Assembly (NCBI GenBank): GCA_028711355.1
Contig: JAQTSL010000137.1
Location: 1 to 8,971, forward strand
Reading direction: 5' to 3'
DNA length: 8,971 bases
Origin: Rhodoferax sp.
GTDB lineage: Bacteria; Pseudomonadota; Gammaproteobacteria; Burkholderiales; Burkholderiaceae_C
Of this stretch, positions 5,693 to 8,971 are shown in pieces. Numbering within the stretch: the stretch's first letter is position 1; each line of letters opens with the position of its first letter. Both the position numbers and the translations under genes were made by a program. Under the pieces are notes generated by a model, which saw nothing but the letters and a program-made list of their open reading frames with translations, did not search any database and had not been told where the DNA came from.

Positions 5693-5753
5693 AGCACCCC
5701 CATGCACCCCCGAGTTAAAGTGCACCAGCAGGCCAGCAGGGAACTGGCTGTTC

Positions 5754-5774
5754 GACCCGGTTTCGAAGCGGGTC
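5754..5774. other. Small hairpin between the brnA-like gene and the 296-aa gene
   Basis: GACCCG and CGGGTC form a 6-bp stem with a 9-nt loop in the 99-bp gap after the BrnA-like stop (5792). No T-run follows on the minus strand, so this is not a typical intrinsic terminator. It might slow transcription or be a protein site. Confidence 0.3.
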
Positions 5775-5791
5775 TAGCTGGCGCAAAACTG

Positions 5792-6091
5792 TTATCCGGC
5801 CTTCACGACACCATGCGCCACAGCGTCACGCAACACGGCATTGATACGGGTCTGCCAGCCGTCACCGGATGCCTTGAATGTGTCTATCAGGTCGGCATCC
5901 AGGCGCAATGTGATTTGCCTCTTGGTGCCGCTTCCAAACGGGCGACCAGGGCGGCGCATCAAGCCAAGTTCAAGGTCGCTCGGCTCATAGGTATCGGGGT
6001 CTTGGGCAATACCAGCGGCAATAGCGGCATCTTCGGCCAGCGTTGACAGAACCAGCACGCGGCCACTTCGGGTTTTAACTGTTTTCGGCAT
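5792..6091 (-). CDS. BrnA-family antitoxin, apparently without its toxin (99 aa)
   Basis: The start at 6091 (MPKTVKTR) is chosen because GAAGG lies about 7 nt upstream; the longer frame from 6214 would overlap the XRE gene and encodes unlikely residues. Residues 49-91 (GRPFGSGTKRQITLRLDADL, then IDTFKASGDGWQTRINAVLRDAV) match the C-terminal DNA-binding part of BrnA antitoxins, a ribbon-helix-helix-like module with the conserved GDGWQTRIN. BrnA normally neutralises the BrnT ribonuclease, encoded just upstream. Here the upstream gene is an XRE regulator, and no BrnT-like frame is visible on either strand. It may be a solitary antitoxin that protects against host BrnT, or a regulator. Confidence 0.8.
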   Translation of the reverse strand: MPKTVKTRSGRVLVLSTLAEDAAIAAGIAQDPDTYEPSDLELGLMRRPGRPFGSGTKRQITLRLDADLIDTFKASGDGWQTRINAVLRDAVAHGVVKAG

Positions 6092-6107
6092 AGAGTTGCC
6101 TTCACTG

Positions 6108-6452
6108 TTATGCCATTGCAGGCGCGGCCATGCGCTTAATGCGGGTGCGCTGCAAAGTCTTTGGCTTGGATACCTTGACAGTGGGGCACATGCCAGCAGT
6201 GGCGGCCATGTCAATCAGAGTGTCCAGTGAAAACAGGTTTATCTTGCCGCGCATCAGGTCGGACATACGCGGTTGCGTCACGCCAAACAAGGCGGCGTCA
6301 CCTTGGGTCATACCACGTTCACGGATGACCTCGGTCAGACTCATCATGAGCTCAGAGCGTACGCGCATGCTGGCAGCCTGTTGCGGGGTGTCCTCGATGG
6401 CATCCCACACGCTGGCAAAACTTTGGCGTTCACCGTCATCAGGTTTCTGCAT
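6108..6452 (-). CDS. XRE-family HTH protein, HigA-like antitoxin type (114 aa)
   Basis: The ATG at 6452 has AAAGG about 7 nt upstream and is preferred to a TTG at 6482. Residues 38-80 (SLTEVIRERGMTQGDAALFG, then VTQPRMSDLMRGKINLFSLDTLIDMA) form an XRE/Cro-type helix-turn-helix of the HTH_37 kind common in HigA-like antitoxins and small phage regulators. The N-terminus (FASVWDAIEDTPQQAASMRVRSELM) is the usual lead-in helix of this group. It starts 26 nt after the HI1420-type antitoxin stop, in the same direction, so it is likely co-transcribed. No toxin gene of its own is adjacent. It could repress the toxin-antitoxin promoter or be a relic of a second module. Confidence 0.8.
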   Translation of the reverse strand: MQKPDDGERQSFASVWDAIEDTPQQAASMRVRSELMMSLTEVIRERGMTQGDAALFGVTQPRMSDLMRGKINLFSLDTLIDMAATAGMCPTVKVSKPKTLQRTRIKRMAAPAMA

Positions 6453-6478
6453 GGTGTGGCCTTTGGTGACTTGGTGCC

Positions 6479-6793
6479 TCAAGCGTGCTGCACAGTGCGC
6501 GTTACACCCAATTGCAGGCCCGATGCCCCCAGCACTGCCAGCAGCGTTTTGATGGTGGGGTTACCCCGTGGCGACAGGGCGCGGTAAAGGCTTTCACGCG
6601 GCATGCCCGCTTTCTCGGCCACGCTGGCCATGCCTTGCGCTTCGGCAATGTGGCGCAGGGCTGCAAGCAGGGCGAACTGCCCGCCGGGCAAGTTGGCTTC
6701 TTCAAGGGCAGTTGCCAGATACACATCGGCCATCTCGGGGTCGGCCTTGAGCATCTCTACTACAGTTTCATCGTGTGGTCGTGAGGCTTTCAT
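6479..6793 (-). CDS. HI1420-type (HigA-like) antitoxin of the toxin-antitoxin pair (104 aa)
   Basis: The ATG at 6793 overlaps the toxin stop in ATGA (6790-6793), the classic coupled arrangement. A longer in-frame start at 6823 lies inside the toxin gene and is less likely. AAGGA precedes the ATG by about 11 nt. Residues 18-50 (DPEMADVYLATALEEANLPG, then GQFALLAALRHIAEAQG) and 53-90 (GMASVAEKAGMPRESLYRAL, then NPTIKTLLAVLGASGL) fit the 'downstream of HI1420' addiction-module antidote family, with a helix-turn-helix at about 55-75. It should bind and neutralise the upstream toxin and repress the shared promoter. Confidence 0.9.
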   Translation of the reverse strand: MKASRPHDETVVEMLKADPEMADVYLATALEEANLPGGQFALLAALRHIAEAQGMASVAEKAGMPRESLYRALSPRGNPTIKTLLAVLGASGLQLGVTRTVQHA

Positions 6794-7116
6794 TTGGCGT
6801 TCTTCCTTTTCCAATCGTTCCAATAACCGACAGCAGCATCAATATCGGCCTGCTGTTTGCGCTTGTCGCCACCGGTCAGCAGCAAAATCAAGCGTTTGCC
6901 GGACTGCGCGTAATACACGCGGTAGCCCGGACCCCAGTCAATACGCAACTCCCAAACCCCATCGGCTACGGGTTTGCAGTCGCCAAAGTTGCCCCCGGCC
7001 ATCCGGCTCACGCGCACCAGCACGCGGGTTTTTGCTTGTCTGTCCACCAGCTTGGCTAGCCAATTCGCGTAAGGCTTCTCAGCTTGGTCGTCTTCGTAGG
7101 TCAGGATTTCAAACAT
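6790..7116 (-). CDS. RelE/HigB-like toxin, HI1419 (phage Gp49-like) family (108 aa)
   Basis: The length and motifs fit the HI1419-type addiction-module killer family of the RelE/ParE superfamily. The conserved middle GNFGDCKPVADGVWELRIDW with GPGYRVYYA (42-70) and the C-terminal LLLTGGDKRKQQADIDAA (78-95) are characteristic. Members are probably ribosome-dependent mRNA ribonucleases; the specific activity is inferred from the family. The gene order toxin then antitoxin is the HigBA arrangement. The ATG at 7116 lies only 10 nt after a consensus -10 box, with no ribosome binding site, so the message should be nearly leaderless, which would lower or specialise toxin translation. It probably stabilises the element in the host. 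Confidence 0.9.
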   Translation of the reverse strand: MFEILTYEDDQAEKPYANWLAKLVDRQAKTRVLVRVSRMAGGNFGDCKPVADGVWELRIDWGPGYRVYYAQSGKRLILLLTGGDKRKQQADIDAAVGYWNDWKRKNAK

Positions 7117-7126
7117 CGGATTGTGA

Positions 7127-7155
7127 ATTATAGGTTACAGACAAACTTCTTTCAA
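7127..7155 (-). promoter_or_regulatory. Near-consensus sigma70 promoter of the toxin-antitoxin operon
   Basis: On the minus strand TTGAAA (7155-7150) and TATAAT (7132-7127) are separated by 17 bp. The -10 box is perfect and the -35 has five of six consensus bases. The integrase stop codon ends at 7162, so the promoter sits in the 45-bp gap. The spacer contains GTCTGTAA (7142-7135), also present twice upstream of the integrase. An imperfect inverted repeat (TGTGA / TTACA) overlaps the -10 and may be the antitoxin operator. Confidence 0.85.
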
Positions 7156-7161
7156 CTCGCA

Positions 7162-8529
7162 TCAACCAGCCACCACGCGCAGTTTGCCCGGCTCTGCTTT
7201 GGCATCAAACACAACCCCGGCCTGTTCCAGAATCCACGCTTCGATTCGCTCATGGTGAACCCGTAACAGTTCCAACGGGCGAACCTTGTAATGCTTTTCA
7301 GCGGTTGCCGATGGTTTGTGGCCTTGAATCTGTGCCACCACCCCGGCAGGCACTTCCAGCCACTCGGTAAGGCTTGAAAACGAACGACGCAGGCCATGCA
7401 AGGTAAGCCCTTTCAGCCCAGCAGCAGTACAGGCGCGGGTGTGCGGGTTGTTGGGTTCGGTCAGGCATCCGCTGGCGCTCGTATTGCTTGAAAAAATCCA
7501 TTCGTTGCGGCGGGGTAGGGTAGCCAGCAGGTGCAGCATGTAGGGCGTGGCGGGTATCTCGCGGGTTCCCTCTACCTTGTCCCTGATTTGAATGCCTTTC
7601 CATTGGGTGTTAACGTCCTCCCAGCGCAGCGCCAGCACTTCACCCGGTCTGGCACCAGTGAGCAACATCATTTGCAGGCACGCAGCAATGACTGGGTTTT
7701 GAATCTGCTGAACAGCGGCAAACCACGCGGCCAGTTGTTCACGCTGCAACACATCCGACTTGGTACCCGACTTGCCCAGGGCTTCGCGTGCCTTCTTGGT
7801 CTTGGCGGGGTTCTTGGCTGCCACCAAACCAGCATAGGCGGGTTGTTCGCTGCACCACGTCAAAAATACGGTCAGCAGTCGCCACGCAAGCCGGGCAGAA
7901 CTGGCGCGGGTCTTGCCCTCGTTCGCGGCCCATGCCTCTATCGTGGCCTGGTCAAGGTCTTTCAGCGCCAGCGGCATCAATGCGGCCAGCGGCCCCGGCT
8001 TGGTCAACTGTTTGCCACCACCACGGCGGCCAGACGGTAAGCCCCCGGCCTTGGCCTTGTCGATATGGTCGCGGTAGTGCAGGTCACCCCAATGTGGGCG
8101 GCGCTCTGCAATGTAGGCTTGCCACACTTCGCCCACGGTCAGGGCTTGGTTGGCCTGCTGCTGGTCTTTGCGGGCTTGTTCGGCAGCGGCAGCTTCAATG
8201 GCGGCGGCTTGTTCGGCCTCTATCTGGCGCGGGTCGATACCTTTTTCAGTCAAACCACGCAAGCGGTGCGCTTCCTCTTTGGCTTCGTCAATCGACACGG
8301 CAGGCCAGCCACCCAGCGCACGGGTAAACAATTTGCCCTTGATACGGGTTTCAAACTGCCAAGCCTTGCCCCCGGCCTTGGTCACGCGCAGGCGCAAACC
8401 CTTTTTGTCAGCATCGCGCACCAGAACGAACGGCAGGTTATAGGGGCAGGCGGCGCGGTCTAGCAGGCCATGCGTCAGGTCGTGGGCGGCGGTGTAGTCA
8501 ATCGCAGCGGTTTTGCTTGGTCGTGCCAT
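7162..8529 (-). CDS. int: P4-type site-specific tyrosine recombinase (integrase, 455 aa)
   Basis: All expected parts are visible. An N-terminal arm-binding domain (about residues 30-100; LVRDADKKGLRLRVTKAGGK, then WQFETRIKGK) is of the DUF4102 type. An Ala/Gln-rich helix at 100-128 leads to a core-binding SAM-like domain (about 130-245), and the catalytic domain follows. Catalytic residues are R294 (TGARPGEVLALRW), probably K318, H378 and R381 (LHGLRRSF), H404 (GHK) and nucleophile Y414 (EKHY). Length is normal for the family. AAGGGG lies 6 nt before the ATG. It reads away from the tRNA-His fragment about 165 bp upstream and should catalyse integration and excision at that site. Confidence 0.95.
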   Translation of the reverse strand: MARPSKTAAIDYTAAHDLTHGLLDRAACPYNLPFVLVRDADKKGLRLRVTKAGGKAWQFETRIKGKLFTRALGGWPAVSIDEAKEEAHRLRGLTEKGIDPRQIEAEQAAAIEAAAAEQARKDQQQANQALTVGEVWQAYIAERRPHWGDLHYRDHIDKAKAGGLPSGRRGGGKQLTKPGPLAALMPLALKDLDQATIEAWAANEGKTRASSARLAWRLLTVFLTWCSEQPAYAGLVAAKNPAKTKKAREALGKSGTKSDVLQREQLAAWFAAVQQIQNPVIAACLQMMLLTGARPGEVLALRWEDVNTQWKGIQIRDKVEGTREIPATPYMLHLLATLPRRNEWIFSSNTSASGCLTEPNNPHTRACTAAGLKGLTLHGLRRSFSSLTEWLEVPAGVVAQIQGHKPSATAEKHYKVRPLELLRVHHERIEAWILEQAGVVFDAKAEPGKLRVVAG

Positions 8530-8547
8530 CGTGAACCCCTTTTTTGG

Positions 8548-8569
8548 ATTTACAGACTATTTACAGACT
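8548..8569. repeat. Perfect 11-bp tandem repeat in the integrase leader
   Basis: ATTTACAGACT occurs twice back to back (8548-8558 and 8559-8569), 18-40 bp upstream of the integrase ATG and between it and the attachment site. On the minus strand it reads CTGTAAA-N4-CTGTAAA. Likely uses are arm-type sites for the integrase, sites for a directionality factor, or a site for a helically phased regulator. Confidence 0.6.
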
Positions 8570-8646
8570 GAATATCGCTATTTTGCTCAATTTCAATCAA
8601 CGTCTAGGCTGTTCAATTACACAGTGCTTTTTCTCTAAGTTGTTGA

Positions 8647-8674
8647 GTTATATTGATTGTACTACACGATTCAA
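8647..8674 (-). promoter_or_regulatory. Candidate integrase promoter
   Basis: On the minus strand TTGAAT (8674-8669) and TATAAC (8652-8647) are spaced by 16 bp within an AT-rich gap. The predicted transcript would start near 8640 with a leader of about 110 nt that includes the tandem 11-bp repeat. Other weaker -35/-10 combinations exist nearer the gene, so the choice is tentative. Confidence 0.45.
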
Positions 8675-8695
8675 TACAGTGAAATACAAAAAAGT

Positions 8696-8712
8696 CAGGA
8701 TTGTGATTCCTG
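8696..8712. other. Probable recombination core: anticodon stem-loop of the tRNA-His fragment
   Basis: CAGGA and TCCTG form 5-bp inverted arms around a 7-nt loop TTGTGAT. Tyrosine integrases commonly use an anticodon stem as paired core sites with strand exchange across the loop. Identity to tRNA-His begins at about this stem, which fits a crossover here. The exact cleavage positions cannot be read from one junction. Confidence 0.6.
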
Positions 8713-8745
8713 TTGTCGTGGGTTCGAGCCCCATCAGCCACCCCA
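8696..8745 (+). tRNA. 3' fragment of tRNA-His (truncated; attachment-site junction)
   Basis: The fragment has the complete anticodon arm CAGGA-TTGTGAT-TCCTG (anticodon GTG at 8702-8704), variable region, T arm GTGGG-TTCGAGC-CCCAT, 3' acceptor strand CAGCCAC, discriminator C (8742) and encoded CCA (8743-8745). C at position 73 is characteristic of bacterial tRNA-His. No D arm or 5' acceptor strand (GTGGCTG expected) lies upstream; instead AT-rich element DNA joins near 8694. It is therefore a non-functional remnant made by integration into the tRNA 3' half. The intact tRNA should stand at the other end of the element, left of this window. Confidence 0.9.
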
Positions 8746-8971
8746 ACTCGTTTTTATGCGACGTAAGTCATTGATTTCATAATAAATCAATGACTTACAC
8801 CAGGTATGAAGTCTGGTGTGCTACACCGCTTGTTACACAACTTTGGTTAGTGCAACATTCGTTCTGTAATTTCAAGAACCGTTGACCTTGGTGGTACCCG
8901 GTTATTCTGGTTTTTGGAATTTTTTGAATCAAGGCCCCTGCCAGGGCCGCCGGCAGGCACCCCCCGGTTGT
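8746..8971. other. Gene-free region right of the tRNA fragment
   Basis: No credible coding region is seen. The stretch contains a perfect inverted repeat (8763-8798), TACAC-type short repeats (8794-8800, 8820-8826, 8832-8838) and, near the edge, a GC-rich hairpin CCTGCC/GGCAGG (8937-8942 and 8952-8957). It is host flank in the simplest reading, or the attachment-site leader of another element whose genes lie beyond 8971. Confidence 0.5.
8763..8798. repeat. Perfect 15-bp inverted repeat with 6-nt loop
   Basis: GTAAGTCATTGATTT (8763-8777) is the exact reverse complement of 8784-8798, around CATAAT. The stem is AT-rich and no T-run follows on either strand, so it is unlikely to be a standard intrinsic terminator. 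It lies 17 bp downstream of the tRNA 3' end, where a recombinase or repressor site would be unsurprising. Confidence 0.75.

Larger units (their letters stand above)
1..8745. mobile_element. Integrated mobile element, right-hand part (left end outside window)
   Basis: The stretch is bounded on the right by a truncated tRNA-His 3' end and carries a P4-type tyrosine integrase next to it, a toxin-antitoxin island, an AlpA-like regulator and a replication-initiator-like gene. All genes run on the minus strand in compact blocks. This layout fits a tRNA-integrated genomic island, satellite or integrative element. No second copy of the tRNA fragment is found in the window, so the other end lies further left. 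Whether the left-most gene and the 1174-1597 gap belong to the element is an inference. No conjugation, packaging or helicase genes are present here, so the transfer mode is unknown. Confidence 0.75.

Noticed and set aside
7531..8463. Several plus-strand open frames opposite the integrase
   Set aside because: They are antisense to a complete integrase with all catalytic residues; no ribosome binding sites or domain patterns were seen.
8620..8745. A complete tRNA-His gene
   Set aside because: Only the anticodon arm onward is present; the upstream bases do not form a D arm or the 5' acceptor strand.
8763..8798. Intrinsic terminator for the tRNA
   Set aside because: The stem is AT-rich and no run of T follows on either strand.

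Overview
The window looks like one end of an integrated mobile element in a proteobacterium, most likely a betaproteobacterium of the Burkholderiales. The evidence is a 3' tRNA-His fragment with encoded CCA and discriminator C, moderately high GC, and gene families I associate with such elements (P4-type integrase, AlpA-like regulator, DUF5681 protein). The lineage is an inference from style, not from a host housekeeping gene. All convincing genes are on the minus strand.

Right to left. At 8696-8745 lies the 3' part of a tRNA-His gene, cut at the anticodon arm. It marks one junction of the element. The 226 bases to its right hold no gene but contain a perfect 15-bp inverted repeat and short TACAC repeats, which could be host DNA or the start of a second element in the same tRNA. 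To its left is the tyrosine integrase (8529-7162). A close-to-consensus sigma70 promoter in the 45-bp gap after the integrase drives a HI1419-type RelE/HigB-like toxin and its HI1420-type antitoxin. These are followed by an XRE-type and a BrnA-type antitoxin gene, neither with a visible toxin partner. A 296-aa protein of unknown function follows (5692-4802).

A regulatory gap (4599-4801) with a 10-bp inverted repeat spaced exactly 100 bp precedes a tightly packed operon: AlpA-like regulator, small winged-helix protein, replication-initiator-like protein, a 151-aa unknown, a DUF5681 protein, two short proteins with coiled-coil N-termini, and a 67-aa protein. The initiator-like gene carries four copies of a 15-bp palindrome in its 3' half. 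They are read in three different reading frames and spaced close to whole helical turns, so they look like DNA sites (iterons or an origin inside the gene, as in lambda O) rather than protein repeats.

An apparently non-coding stretch (1174-1597) contains two different 11-bp-periodic direct-repeat arrays and half of a pair of identical 10-bp palindromes. At the left edge a gene cut by the window (1173-1) encodes an exported or membrane protein with a probable DUF2569-like C-terminus; it may be cargo. No relaxase, helicase, capsid gene, CRISPR array or second attachment site is visible, so the element's full type cannot be settled from this window.
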